A DNA stretch of 64,000 nt from Archangium violaceum Cb vi76. Its GTDB lineage: Bacteria > Myxococcota > Myxococcia > Myxococcales > Myxococcaceae. A model generated the notes under the pieces. It was not told the origin of the DNA. It saw only the letters and a program-made list of their open reading frames with translations, and ran no database searches. The position numbers and the translations under genes are program-made. This document shows positions 9,451 through 19,282 of this stretch, piece after piece. Positions within the stretch are counted from its first letter, which is position 1; each line of letters begins with the position of its first letter. Location of the stretch: positions 1 to 64,000 of the forward strand of contig NZ_JPMI01000109.1 of assembly GCF_000733295.1 (NCBI RefSeq), written 5' to 3'.

Positions 9451-9485
9451 TCCCTCTCCCTCTGGGAGAGGGTTGGGGTGAGGGT
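9451..9485. repeat. Dispersed palindromic repeat, copy B
   Basis: CCCTCTCCC-TCT-GGGAGAGGG then GGGGTGAGGGT, between the mevalonate operon and the convergent SPW gene. Confidence 0.85.
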
Positions 9486-9510
9486 CTTCGCAACCGGAGT
9501 GGACCGTCCC

Positions 9511-9852
9511 TCACGCGTGCACTTCGCGGCTCGGGCGCAACGAGAGCTGCCCGGCCCGGTGCGCTGGCAGGAGCGACAGGCCGGCCACGGCGAGCCCCAC
9601 GATGACGTTGTGCGCGGTGGGGAGCAGTTGGTCCCCGTAGCCGAGCACGAACGCCGAGGCGGCGAGCCACAGGCCGAGCGCGGTGTCGACGAAGCGGAAG
9701 GCCGGGATGGAGTCGGCCACCAGCACGAAGAGGAAGAGGCAGAGGCCCACGGTGACGGTGTTGGCCCTCGCTTGCGGTGAGTCGAAGCCGAGGATGAGCG
9801 GCGCGACCATGAGCCAGAGGGACAACAGGATGTTCGGCCAGCGAGCCCTCAT
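9511..9852 (-). CDS. SPW repeat membrane protein
   Basis: The 113-residue protein has about four hydrophobic segments. The opening RWPNILLSLWLMVAPLILGF is the SPW-type repeat and a second related segment, ALGLWLAASAFVLGYG, follows near residue 58, so it carries two repeats. I took the ATG at 9852, just before the first repeat; the longer open frame runs antisense through the neighbouring DUF4846 gene. The function of SPW proteins is unknown. It is convergent with the mevalonate operon. Confidence 0.8.
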   Translation of the reverse strand: MRARWPNILLSLWLMVAPLILGFDSPQARANTVTVGLCLFLFVLVADSIPAFRFVDTALGLWLAASAFVLGYGDQLLPTAHNVIVGLAVAGLSLLPAHRAGQLSLRPSREVHA

Positions 9853-10005
9853 GGGGGCCTCCTTGCGGTGTGAGGTCTGCCCGACAAGGTGGGGCGTGCT
9901 CCCTGACGCCAGCAAGACAGGGCACGGGCCGGTCCTGGGACGGACAAGGGAGCGGGACCAGGGCTCGCCGGCCGTGCCCCTGCGGAGCATGATGGGAGGC
10001 ATCCC

Positions 10006-10896
10006 ATGAGGAACACGTCCCATCACCTGTTGCTGCTCGTGTCGTTCGCCGCCTTCCTGGGGTTCCCGGGAGGAGCGGTGGCGGGTTCCCCCGAGCCTCG
10101 TCCACCCACGAAGGAGGAGCGGGCCCGCTACCCGTGGCTCTCCGCGGATCGCTCCATCCGTCCGCTCGCCGAGGCCATTCCGCCTCCGTCCGGCTACACG
10201 CGGGTGGCCGTCGAGGACGGCTCCTTCGGGGCGTGGCTGCGGGGACTTCCGCTGCGTCCCGAGGGCTCGCCCGTGCAGGACTTCGGGGGGCAGGACATCC
10301 TGGCCGGGGACCATGCCGCCCTCACGGCGGTGGCCGAATTGGATGTGGGCTCGGCCAACCTCCAGCAGTGCGCGGACTCCATCATCCGCCTCCATGCCGA
10401 GTGGCAGTGGTCCCGAGGCCAAAAGGAGCGCATCGCCTACCGCTTCACCAGCGGGGACCTGGCCTCCTGGACGCGTTACGCGGCGGGAGATCGCGCCCGG
10501 GTCTCCGGTTCCAAGGTGTCGTGGGTGAAGAGCGGGCCGGTGGATGGCTCGCGGGCCTCGTTCCGCGCGTACCTGGACCTGGTCTTCACCTACGCGGGCA
10601 CGTTGTCCCTGGCCAGCGAGAGACAGCGCCCCAAGCGCGGGGACCTGCGCCCGGGCGACTTCTTCGTGCTGGGGGGCAGCCCGGGGCATGCGGTGCTGGT
10701 GCTGGACGTGGCGCGCAACGCGAAGGGCGAGCGGGTGGCGCTGCTCGGCCAGGGTTTCATCCCGGCGCAGGATTTTCATGTGCTGTCGCCGGGAGAGGAT
10801 GGCCCCTGGTTCTCGCTGGAAGGAGAAGAAGTGGCGACGCCCTTCTGGAAGCCCTTCCCCTGGTCCGCATTGCGCCGATTCCAGGAGCCCAGGTGA
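10006..10896 (+). CDS. DUF4846 secreted protein
   Basis: The 296-residue protein has a signal peptide (HHLLLLVSFAAFLGFPGGAVAG). The core matches DUF4846: GYTRVAVEDGSFGAWLRGLP, then AVAELDVGSANLQQCADSIIRLHAEW, then GDLRPGDFFVLGGSPGHAVLVLDVA. That last part resembles papain/NlpC-like enzymes with a His in GHAVLVLD, but an enzymatic role is inference. It is likely periplasmic. GGAGG precedes the start by about 7 bases. An interrupted copy of the dispersed repeat follows the gene. Confidence 0.82.
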   Translation: MRNTSHHLLLLVSFAAFLGFPGGAVAGSPEPRPPTKEERARYPWLSADRSIRPLAEAIPPPSGYTRVAVEDGSFGAWLRGLPLRPEGSPVQDFGGQDILAGDHAALTAVAELDVGSANLQQCADSIIRLHAEWQWSRGQKERIAYRFTSGDLASWTRYAAGDRARVSGSKVSWVKSGPVDGSRASFRAYLDLVFTYAGTLSLASERQRPKRGDLRPGDFFVLGGSPGHAVLVLDVARNAKGERVALLGQGFIPAQDFHVLSPGEDGPWFSLEGEEVATPFWKPFPWSALRRFQEPR

Positions 10897-10927
10897 CAGC
10901 TCGGGTGTGAACCCGGGGCGCGTGGCA

Positions 10928-10992
10928 CCCTCACCCCGGGGGGCTTGCCCCCCTTTGAACGACGGGGGGATCCTCTCCCGGCGGGCGAGGGG
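10928..10992. repeat. Dispersed palindromic repeat, copy C, interrupted
   Basis: CCCTCACCCC, then 34 bp with a GGGGGGCTTGCCCCCC hairpin, then CCTCTCCCG and GGGCGAGGGG. It looks like the element split by an insertion. Confidence 0.55.
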
Positions 10993-11026
10993 AAATTGGG
11001 ACTCGGGTCCTCTGGGGCTTCGAGCT

Positions 11027-12220
11027 TCAGAACATGTGGCCGAAGTTCAGGTAGATGCGGTGGCGGCCCGTCTCCGGGGACATGGCCCAGTCGAAGCGCA
11101 CCACCGCGGCTCGCCGCGCCAGCCGCAGACCCGCGCCCACGCCCGGGTGCCACTTCCACCACGGTCCGTTGTCCACCCCCGGGTGCCACACCCGCCCCAG
11201 GTCCAGGAAGCCCACGGCCCCCGCGATCACCGGCGCGCCGAACAGGTTGAAGTCGAAGGCCCGGTACCGCAGCTCCGTGTTCGTGAACGCCTTGATGTTG
11301 CCCGCGAACCGGTTGCGCTCGATTCCGCGCACGCTGCTCATGCCTCCAATGCCCTCGGAGGTGCTCACGCCACCCGTGTTCACCCACTCGAAGAAGGGCA
11401 CCTGGCCGAACAGCATGTCCAGCGTCACCCGCTGCGCCAGGATGAAGCGCGGGCCCAGTTGCCAGTAACGCCGCTCGCTCAGCGTCACGCCCGCGTACTG
11501 GTAGCGGCTGCCGGTGGCACTGCCCGACACGCGCAGGCTCACTTCCTCCGCACCACCGCGCACCGGGTCCGACTCGTTGTCGCGTGTGTCCCAGATCACG
11601 CCCGCGGTGATCTGCCCCGTGGCACCGCCCTGGATGCCCTCGGGCTTGCTCTCCTCCAGCACCGAGGCCTCGAACGGATCCACCGCCGTGTACCGCCACG
11701 AGTAGCCCACGTAGGACTGGAAGGGGTGGTTCTCTCCCCAGGGCCGGCCGCGCAGGCGGAACCACGCACCCGGTGAGTTCTTCGTGTAGTTGTATCGCTC
11801 CTGCGTCTCGTCGCCGTTGAAGTCCTGCGCGGACACGTTGCCCGCCCCGTAGAAGGGGCTGCGCAGCTCGCGCCGGTACTCCAGGCGGAACTCCAGGCGC
11901 ATGGGGCCGATGAGCCGCGGCCCGTCGTAGCGCAGGTAGTGGCTCTGCTGGCCCCGGCTGGTGAACATCGCCTGGAGGGAGATGGCGTGCCGGTAGGGGA
12001 TGTAGCCGGGTGAATACAGGTAGGCGCCGGCCACGCCGCCATACGTGAAGCCCTGGTCCGAGTTGTAGCTCACCAAGGGGATCGCGATGGCGTCGATGCC
12101 CTTCTCCTTCTTCGGTGGGAGCACCTCGGCGGCGGAGGCCGAGGGGGTGGCGGGAAGGGCATTGGGCGGGGCAGCTGGGGCGGTGGCCAGCGTCGTCAGC
12201 AGCAGCGCGGTCGTGAGCAT
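11027..12220 (-). CDS. Omp85/BamA-type outer-membrane beta-barrel protein
   Basis: The protein is about 397 residues with a signal peptide and Ala/Pro-rich spacer (about 1-33), then alternating strands up to a C-terminal Phe (LNFGHMF), the usual outer-membrane barrel end. The segment GGMSSVRGIERNRFAGN, with its RGxxRxRF pattern, is the Omp85 signature in loop 6. No POTRA repeats are visible, so it resembles stand-alone 'surface antigen D15-like' barrels. ATG at 12220 is chosen; a GTG lies directly upstream. It is divergent from the next gene with about 165 bp between. Confidence 0.8.
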   Translation of the reverse strand: MLTTALLLTTLATAPAAPPNALPATPSASAAEVLPPKKEKGIDAIAIPLVSYNSDQGFTYGGVAGAYLYSPGYIPYRHAISLQAMFTSRGQQSHYLRYDGPRLIGPMRLEFRLEYRRELRSPFYGAGNVSAQDFNGDETQERYNYTKNSPGAWFRLRGRPWGENHPFQSYVGYSWRYTAVDPFEASVLEESKPEGIQGGATGQITAGVIWDTRDNESDPVRGGAEEVSLRVSGSATGSRYQYAGVTLSERRYWQLGPRFILAQRVTLDMLFGQVPFFEWVNTGGVSTSEGIGGMSSVRGIERNRFAGNIKAFTNTELRYRAFDFNLFGAPVIAGAVGFLDLGRVWHPGVDNGPWWKWHPGVGAGLRLARRAAVVRFDWAMSPETGRHRIYLNFGHMF

Positions 12221-12387
12221 CACCGCTCAAGGTGCCATGCGAAGAAGGGGAGGGACCATCTCGACGTTCTGGAGCCATGCCCGTCTGGCTGCCCTCCAGC
12301 GGACCGCCCCGGAATACCCGGCTCGTGTTCTCCCGCGTGCGCATATCTGGGGCGCATCCTGGTGCTGGGGGGAGGGGAGAAGAGACC

Positions 12388-13998
12388 GTGAAAGAAGTCA
12401 TCAACCCGCAGTTGCAGGCGTGGGCTCGAGACTACGTGTGGCGTGTGGGGTCGAAGGTCGGCCCATTGTCGTCTGCACGTCGTCGCAAGTTGCTCGTCGT
12501 CCATCTGGACGGCGTGCCCAAGGCCCACCTGGACGAGGCCGTCCGCACCGGGCGGATGCCCTTCTTGTCCAGGCTTGTGACCTCGGGCACCTACGCGTTG
12601 GACGGGGCGTTCTGGGGCTCGCCTGCCTCCACGCCCTTCTTCCAGGCGGGCTTCCTCTACGGACTGCGCCATCCCAACCTGCCGGCCTACACCTGGTTCG
12701 ACCGGGAACTCGGCCGCAAGGTGCAGATGAACACCCCCACGGACACGGTCGCCGTGGAGTCGCGGTTGGGTTGCCGCCCCGGCTCCAGTCTGCTGGCCGG
12801 GGGCGGGCACACGTACTTCTCGCTCTTCCAGGCCGACGCCAACAATCGTCTCTGTATGAGCGCGCTGGCCAGCTACAAGGTCATGGTCCGCGGCTTCAAG
12901 TACGAGATGGAGGGCATCCTCGCGGCCCGTACGCAGACGCCGTTCTCGTACATTCGCTCGCTCGGGCGCGATGCATGGAACTCCTTCACGGAGATCTACC
13001 GCTGGGCCCGCGCGCTCCGCGACTGGCGCCATGAGAGCGGCTTCCTCATGAGCCGCGTCCTGCTGCAGCGGCTCGGGTGGAGCTTCGCGCACACCAAGGC
13101 CCTGGTGGACATGGTGCGCGGCGTGCCCGCCGTCTATCTCGTCTACGGCAACTACGACGAGGTGGCCCACCGCCGCGGTCCACGCTCGGAGCAGGCCATG
13201 GAGGAGCTGCGGCGCGTGGACGCCTACCTCGCCGAGCTCTACGCCGTGGCCCAGGCGGTGGAGCCGGGCTACGACCTCATCTTCCTCACGGACCACGGCC
13301 ACGTGGACAGCCACCCCATCGAGCGGCGCGGGGGCCGCCAGCGTCTGGAGGACATCCTCCTGCGTGGCGCGCCGCTGCCCCTGTCCGAGGACATCGCGCG
13401 GGCGCTGCTCGACGGCCGCCCACACCCGGTGGATGCGCCCCATGCGCCGCAGGAGCCGGTGGTCATCGAGTCCGGCAACTTCTCCCACGTCTACCTGACG
13501 CGCGAGCGCGAGCCGCTCGAGGCCGCGCGGTTGGTGGCACGCCACCCGGAGGTGCTCGCGAGGGCCATGGGCCATCCGGACATCGCCATCGTGGCCATGC
13601 GCCGGGGTGACTCGGCGGTGGCCATCATCGGCGGCGGGGTGTACGGGCCGCATGAGATCGACAGCGCGCCGCTGGACGGGGAGTTCTCGCGCCGCGCGGT
13701 GGCGGACTTCCTGCGCGAGCTGCCCCACATGCCCACCGCGGGAGACCTGGTCCTCTACGGCCAGGCGGTGTCCAAGGGGGGCACGGTGGGCTTCGCCTGG
13801 GAGTTCGGCTCGCACGGCGGTCTCACGCGCACGGAGACGAACAGCGTCATCTGCTGGCCGACGAACCTCCCGGTGGACCTGTCCGGACTCAGCCACGTCA
13901 CGCAGCTGCACGAGCGGTTGTCCGAGGTGTACCGCGACGGCGCCCGGCTCGTGGTGAGTCCGGAGCGCACGGAGGAGAGGTGGGCGGAGGCGACATGA
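12388..13998 (+). CDS. Alkaline phosphatase superfamily (type I phosphodiesterase-like) protein
   Basis: The 536-residue protein begins, after an N-terminal segment, with KLLVVHLDGVPKAHLDEAV, the metal-binding Asp strand of this superfamily. Later, IFLTDHGHVDSHP supplies the second Asp-His pair and VYGNYDEVAHRRGP the third site. A Thr/Ser nucleophile may lie in WGSPASTPFFQ. Metal-dependent phosphoester or phosphonate hydrolysis is expected; the substrate is unknown. I used the GTG at 12388 with a GGAGGGGAG box. It overlaps by 4 bp with the downstream membrane protein, suggesting joint action on a lipid or envelope polymer. Confidence 0.8.
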   Translation: MKEVINPQLQAWARDYVWRVGSKVGPLSSARRRKLLVVHLDGVPKAHLDEAVRTGRMPFLSRLVTSGTYALDGAFWGSPASTPFFQAGFLYGLRHPNLPAYTWFDRELGRKVQMNTPTDTVAVESRLGCRPGSSLLAGGGHTYFSLFQADANNRLCMSALASYKVMVRGFKYEMEGILAARTQTPFSYIRSLGRDAWNSFTEIYRWARALRDWRHESGFLMSRVLLQRLGWSFAHTKALVDMVRGVPAVYLVYGNYDEVAHRRGPRSEQAMEELRRVDAYLAELYAVAQAVEPGYDLIFLTDHGHVDSHPIERRGGRQRLEDILLRGAPLPLSEDIARALLDGRPHPVDAPHAPQEPVVIESGNFSHVYLTREREPLEAARLVARHPEVLARAMGHPDIAIVAMRRGDSAVAIIGGGVYGPHEIDSAPLDGEFSRRAVADFLRELPHMPTAGDLVLYGQAVSKGGTVGFAWEFGSHGGLTRTETNSVICWPTNLPVDLSGLSHVTQLHERLSEVYRDGARLVVSPERTEERWAEAT

Positions 13999-15077
13999 AG
14001 CCGCCGGCGGGCCGGACGTTCCTCAAGGCGGTGGCGGTGGTGGTGGGGGTGGTGCTGTCCGTTGTCCTCATCACCAGCGTCTTCTTCCAGTTGAACCCGC
14101 GTGGGGCCGGGCCTCTGCTCGTCCCTCGTTTCCCTCTGGAGAAGCTCATCCGCGACCTGCCGGGCCACCTGCGGTGGCTCATCCCCTTCATGCTGCTCTC
14201 CGCGGCCATCATCCCGCTGCGGGCGGTGCAGTGGCAGAGGACGCTGAGCAAACCCGTGCCCCTGCTCGAGCGCTACCACCTGGTGGCCATTGGCGCCTTC
14301 ACCCACAACGCGGTGCCCGGGAAGCTCGGGGACGTCATGCGCTCGTTCTTGATGTCGCGCACCCAGCGGATTCCGTTCCTCCAGTCCCTGGGCTCGGTGC
14401 TGGTGTGCAAGCTGCTGGAGTTCGCCGCGCTGATGGGGCTGTTGGCCGTGTCCTTCCTCGGGCCCTTTGGCGAGACGATGTCCGGGTTCGCCGGCGCGCT
14501 GCGGATCGCCGTGGGGGTGTGCGTGGGACTGGTGGTGCTGCTGGTGCTGCTGGCCCACTACGCGCTGCCGCTGGCCCGCTGGTTGGAGCGCAAGCACCGG
14601 CTGCCGCGGGCGCGGCACCTGCTGGGGCATGTGTCCGAGGGGCTGGGCACCGCGCGCAGCTTCCGGGGCATGGCCAAGGCGCTGCTCTTCTCCGTGGGGC
14701 CGGTGCTGGCACCCGCCCTGGCCTATGGGTTGGCCCTCCGAGCCATCGGTGTGCGCGGAGGCCTCTTCGCCGGTGCCGTCATCCTGGGTGCCATCGCGCT
14801 CGGCCAGGCGCCCGGGGTGCCGGCGGGCACGGGCATCTACTTCGGGGTGACGAGCGGGGTGGCGAGAAACCTGCTGGGGGCCACGGCCGAGGACGCGGCG
14901 GCCTTCGCCCTCCTCACCTGGCTGGGCACCGTGATGAGCCAGGTGGTGGTGGGCGCGCTCTCCGTCCGCTTCCGGGGCATCCGGCTGAAGGATCTCCGCA
15001 AGGGCGGCAGCCTGGCGCGAGAGGCCACCAGCCACGTGGCCCACGAGGCCGTGCAACCCGTCCACACCCCGGGCTGA
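13995..15077 (+). CDS. Lysylphosphatidylglycerol-synthase-type (UPF0104) membrane protein
   Basis: The 360-residue product has about eight hydrophobic segments. The pattern of RAVQWQRTLSKP, then GAFTHNAVPGKLGDVMRSF, and later GAIALGQAPGVPAGTGIYFG matches the LPG_synthase_TM/flippase-like family, where a PGKxGE/D-type motif is conserved. Members flip or transfer lipid-linked groups. The ATG at 13995 overlaps the phosphatase stop (ATGA), so the two are translationally coupled. A strong hairpin follows the stop at 15099-15132. Confidence 0.82.
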   Translation: MKPPAGRTFLKAVAVVVGVVLSVVLITSVFFQLNPRGAGPLLVPRFPLEKLIRDLPGHLRWLIPFMLLSAAIIPLRAVQWQRTLSKPVPLLERYHLVAIGAFTHNAVPGKLGDVMRSFLMSRTQRIPFLQSLGSVLVCKLLEFAALMGLLAVSFLGPFGETMSGFAGALRIAVGVCVGLVVLLVLLAHYALPLARWLERKHRLPRARHLLGHVSEGLGTARSFRGMAKALLFSVGPVLAPALAYGLALRAIGVRGGLFAGAVILGAIALGQAPGVPAGTGIYFGVTSGVARNLLGATAEDAAAFALLTWLGTVMSQVVVGALSVRFRGIRLKDLRKGGSLAREATSHVAHEAVQPVHTPG

Positions 15078-15093
15078 GGCGGGGGAGTGCGGA

Positions 15094-15132
15094 AAAAGAA
15101 GAAGGCCCCGACTTTTCAGTCGGGGCCTTCTT
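15094..15132 (-). terminator. Intrinsic terminator of tRNA-Leu (also serves the convergent gene)
   Basis: A perfect 14-bp stem (arms 15099-15112 and 15119-15132, core GGCCCCGAC) with a 6-nt loop is followed on the minus strand by TTTTT. It lies directly after the tRNA and is also placed to end the plus-strand transcript at 15077, although the T tract is only on the minus side. Confidence 0.9.
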
Positions 15133-15135
15133 CAG

Positions 15136-15219
15136 TGCCCAGGAGAGGACTCGAACCTCCATGCCCTTGCAGGCGCTAGACCCTGAATCTAGTGTGTCTA
15201 CCAATTCCACCACCTGGGC
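15136..15219 (-). tRNA. tRNA-Leu (CAG)
   Basis: The minus strand folds as a tRNA with a long variable arm. The acceptor pairs GCCCAGG with CCTGGGC, the anticodon arm is CTAGA-TTCAGGG-TCTAG with anticodon CAG, and the T arm contains GGTTCGAGTCC. The variable arm (GCCTGCAAGGGC) is class II, as for tRNA-Leu. CCA is not encoded. It stands alone, with its own promoter and terminator. Confidence 0.96.
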
Positions 15220-15269
15220 AGGCGGTGCGTCTCGCTCGGCGGTGCGTTGCGTCGCGTTGACGGGAGCGG

Positions 15270-15298
15270 TGTATAGATGCCTGAACCGTCCCCGTCAA
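15270..15298 (-). promoter_or_regulatory. Sigma-70 type promoter of tRNA-Leu
   Basis: On the minus strand TTGACG (-35) and TATACA (-10) are separated by exactly 17 bp. The tRNA 5' end lies about 50 bases downstream. This is the clearest housekeeping promoter in the window. Confidence 0.85.
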
Positions 15299-15313
15299 GC
15301 ACATGTTTCAACG

Positions 15314-15691
15314 TCACTTCTTCAGCGGCCATTTCCCTTCGGACTCGAGCCGGCGCCGGACGGCGGGGTTCTCATCCATGTAGGCCGTGAGGGACTCCTC
15401 TGTAATCTCCACGGCGATGTCCTCATTCCCCAGCTCGGTCTGGCAGGACAGGCGGGAGTACGGGCGCACGTCGAAGCCCATGTCCAGCCGGTCCATCTCC
15501 TGGTCCGTCTGCTCGGAGAGTGACTCGAGGCCCTTGCGCACCCAGATGTGGCAGGTGGAGCAGGCGCAGACCCCGCCGCAGGAGTGACCCACCTGGGCGC
15601 CGGCCTTCTCGGCGGCGTCCAGCAGGGTGGTCCCCGTCGACACCTCCACGGTGACGTCTTGCAGGGGGCTCTTGAAGTGGACCTTGGGCAC
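15314..15691 (-). CDS. fdx: ISC-type [2Fe-2S] ferredoxin
   Basis: The 125-residue ferredoxin has the ligand pattern HSCGGVCACSTCHIWV (C-x5-C-x2-C) near residues 37-50 and the fourth Cys in RLSCQTELG. It follows hscA with one base between and is the last gene of the ISC operon, supplying electrons for cluster assembly. The C-terminal tail of about 30 residues (MDENPAVRRRLESEGKWPLKK, not shown to have a function) is longer than in E. coli Fdx. Confidence 0.93.
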   Translation of the reverse strand: MPKVHFKSPLQDVTVEVSTGTTLLDAAEKAGAQVGHSCGGVCACSTCHIWVRKGLESLSEQTDQEMDRLDMGFDVRPYSRLSCQTELGNEDIAVEITEESLTAYMDENPAVRRRLESEGKWPLKK

Positions 15692-15692
15692 G

Positions 15693-17533
<1,841 letters not shown>

Positions 17534-17537
<4 letters not shown>

Positions 17538-18163
17538 GACAGCATCTCCTCCTCGAACGTCTCCACCTGCTCGAGGAAGCGCGTGAAGTACCTCACCCGT
17601 CCCAGCGCGTGCGACGCCTTTTTCACCGATGACTCGACCGGAGGGCCCTTTTCCAGGGTGCGCAGCGTGTCCACGGCCTCCTGGAGGGCGGCCTTGCGCC
17701 GCGTCTCCACGTCCGTGGCCATCTTCCGCGCCCGCTCCACGTCCTTCGCTTCCATCGCCTCGTCGAGCGCCTCGCGCAGCTCCATGACCTCCTCGAGGAA
17801 CTCGAGAGGCATGTCCTTCTGCGCTCCGGCGTCCTCCCGCTCCAGGTCCACCCCGTGCAGCTTCAACAGGTAGAAGGCCCGCTTCGTCGGGTCCTTGAGC
17901 GTCTTCGACGCCTCGTTGAGCGCCGTCGTCTGCTCCAGGGACAGCCGGCGCTCACGCGCGTCCGCCTGCGCGAAGCGGTCCGGGTGCAGCTTCAGCGACA
18001 GCTCCCGGTACTGGCGCTCCAGCGCCGCCACGTCCACGTCGTACGTCCGCGGCAGTCCGAAGACGTCGAAGTGGCTCGCTCCCGGTGGCCGGGCCGCGAT
18101 CTTCCCGCAGTCCGGACAGAACGGGCGTCCCTGCGTGTCCTTCTCACAGTTCCAGCACTTCAC
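17534..18163 (-). CDS. hscB: J-domain co-chaperone HscB with N-terminal Cys-rich finger
   Basis: The product is about 209 residues from the GTG at 18163, which has GGAAGGGGG upstream. Residues 3-19 hold [17 protein letters not shown], a two-CxxC metal-binding module. The J domain follows ([14 protein letters not shown], with HPD in LKLHPDRF), then the C-terminal helical IscU-binding domain. E. coli HscB lacks the finger, while eukaryotic HSCB has one. It recruits IscU to HscA. Confidence 0.9.
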
Positions 18164-18240
18164 TTCGGTGTCCCCCTTCCGGGGCAAAATCAAAGGGCCC
18201 GGCTTTCCGCGGCCGAGCCCCCAGTGACTCTCTTGGTCCA

Positions 18241-18298
18241 GGATTCAACCCGGGATGCTCGATACCCTCACCCCGTCCCTCTCCCGGAGGGCGAGGGG
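18241..18298. repeat. Dispersed palindromic repeat, copy D (long form)
   Basis: CCCTCACCCC followed by CCCTCTCCC and an imperfect GGGCGAGGGG arm. It also carries the upstream arm GGATTCAACCCGGG ... CGATA seen in other long copies. It sits inside the ISC operon, between iscA and hscB. Confidence 0.8.
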
Positions 18299-18347
18299 AT
18301 GTTTCCACGGTGGGGGTCTTGAACAGTGGGTCGGCTTGGACAGCAGG

Positions 18348-18749
18348 TCAGACGGAGAAGCTCTCGCCGCAGCCGCACGAGCCCTTCACGTTCGGGTTGT
18401 TCAGCTTGAACCCCGAGGCCATCAGCGTCGACTCGTACACGATCTCCGTGCCGAGCAGATACAGGTAGCTCTTCGGATCCACGAACACCCGCACCCCGTC
18501 CCGCTCGAAGATCTTGTCCTTCTCGCGCGGCTTCTCCGCCCACTCCATCACGTACGCCAGGCCCGAGCACCCGCCACCCCGCACCGCGATGCGCAGCCCC
18601 GCCTCGGGCGTCTGCCGCTCCGCCAGCAGCCTCTTGAGCTGCTCCACCGCACTGTCATGCAGCGTGATGCCTCGCGCCGGCTTCGCGGCCGGGGCGGCAG
18701 GCGCCGTCTGCGTCGGGCTCGTCTGTGTAGTCGCCTGCTCGTTCATCAC
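18348..18749 (-). CDS. iscA: A-type Fe-S cluster carrier IscA
   Basis: The 133-residue protein has the three Cys of A-type carriers: GGGCSGLAY and the C-terminal GSCGCGESF. The N-terminal 28 residues are an Ala/Pro/Thr-rich extension missing in E. coli IscA. It receives clusters from IscU and passes them on. It lies between iscU and hscB. Confidence 0.92.
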   Translation of the reverse strand: MMNEQATTQTSPTQTAPAAPAAKPARGITLHDSAVEQLKRLLAERQTPEAGLRIAVRGGGCSGLAYVMEWAEKPREKDKIFERDGVRVFVDPKSYLYLLGTEIVYESTLMASGFKLNNPNVKGSCGCGESFSV

Positions 18750-18774
18750 GTGCCTCCTCCTTCAACCGTCCTGC

Positions 18775-19173
18775 TCAGGCCTTCTGCTGCCGGGACTCGC
18801 GCTTCTTCTTGAAGTCCTCGATCGCCGCCTTGATGGCGTCCTCGGCCAGCACCGAGCAGTGGATCTTCACCGGCGGCAGCGCCAGCTCACGGGCCACGTC
18901 CTTGTTGGAGATGGTCATCGCCTGGTCCACCGTCTTGCCCTTCACCCACTCGGTCACCAGCGAGCTGGACGCGATGGCCGAGCCACACCCGAACGTCTTG
19001 AACTTGGCGTCCTCGATGATGCCCTCGTCGCTGATCTTCAGCTGCAGGCGCATCACGTCGCCGCACGCCGGAGCGCCCACCAGGCCCGTGCCCACGTTCG
19101 GGTCGGCCTTGTCGAGCGTGCCGACATTGCGGGGGTTCTCGTAGTGGTCGATGACTTTGTCGCTGTAGGCCAT
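18775..19173 (-). CDS. iscU: Fe-S cluster scaffold IscU
   Basis: The 132-residue scaffold has the three ligand Cys in GAPACGDVM, KTFGCGSAIASS and IHCSVLAEDAI. The LPPVKIHC segment is the known HscA recognition motif (LPPVK). It builds [2Fe-2S] clusters from sulfur delivered by IscS. It follows iscS with about 110 bp between them. Confidence 0.96.
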   Translation of the reverse strand: MAYSDKVIDHYENPRNVGTLDKADPNVGTGLVGAPACGDVMRLQLKISDEGIIEDAKFKTFGCGSAIASSSLVTEWVKGKTVDQAMTISNKDVARELALPPVKIHCSVLAEDAIKAAIEDFKKKRESRQQKA

Positions 19174-19282
19174 GCGTCTTTCCTTACCTATATGAAGCCG
19201 TGTCAGCGGGTCCGTTACCCGGCGTCCAGGCCGGGGCTGGGAGCCCGTTCGCCCTCCACTCAGGGGAGGGCTCGAAAGAGGG

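Noticed and set aside
12220-13911. 563-codon minus-strand open frame across the phosphatase-like gene
   Set aside because: Shadow of a recognised gene; no ribosome site or motif.
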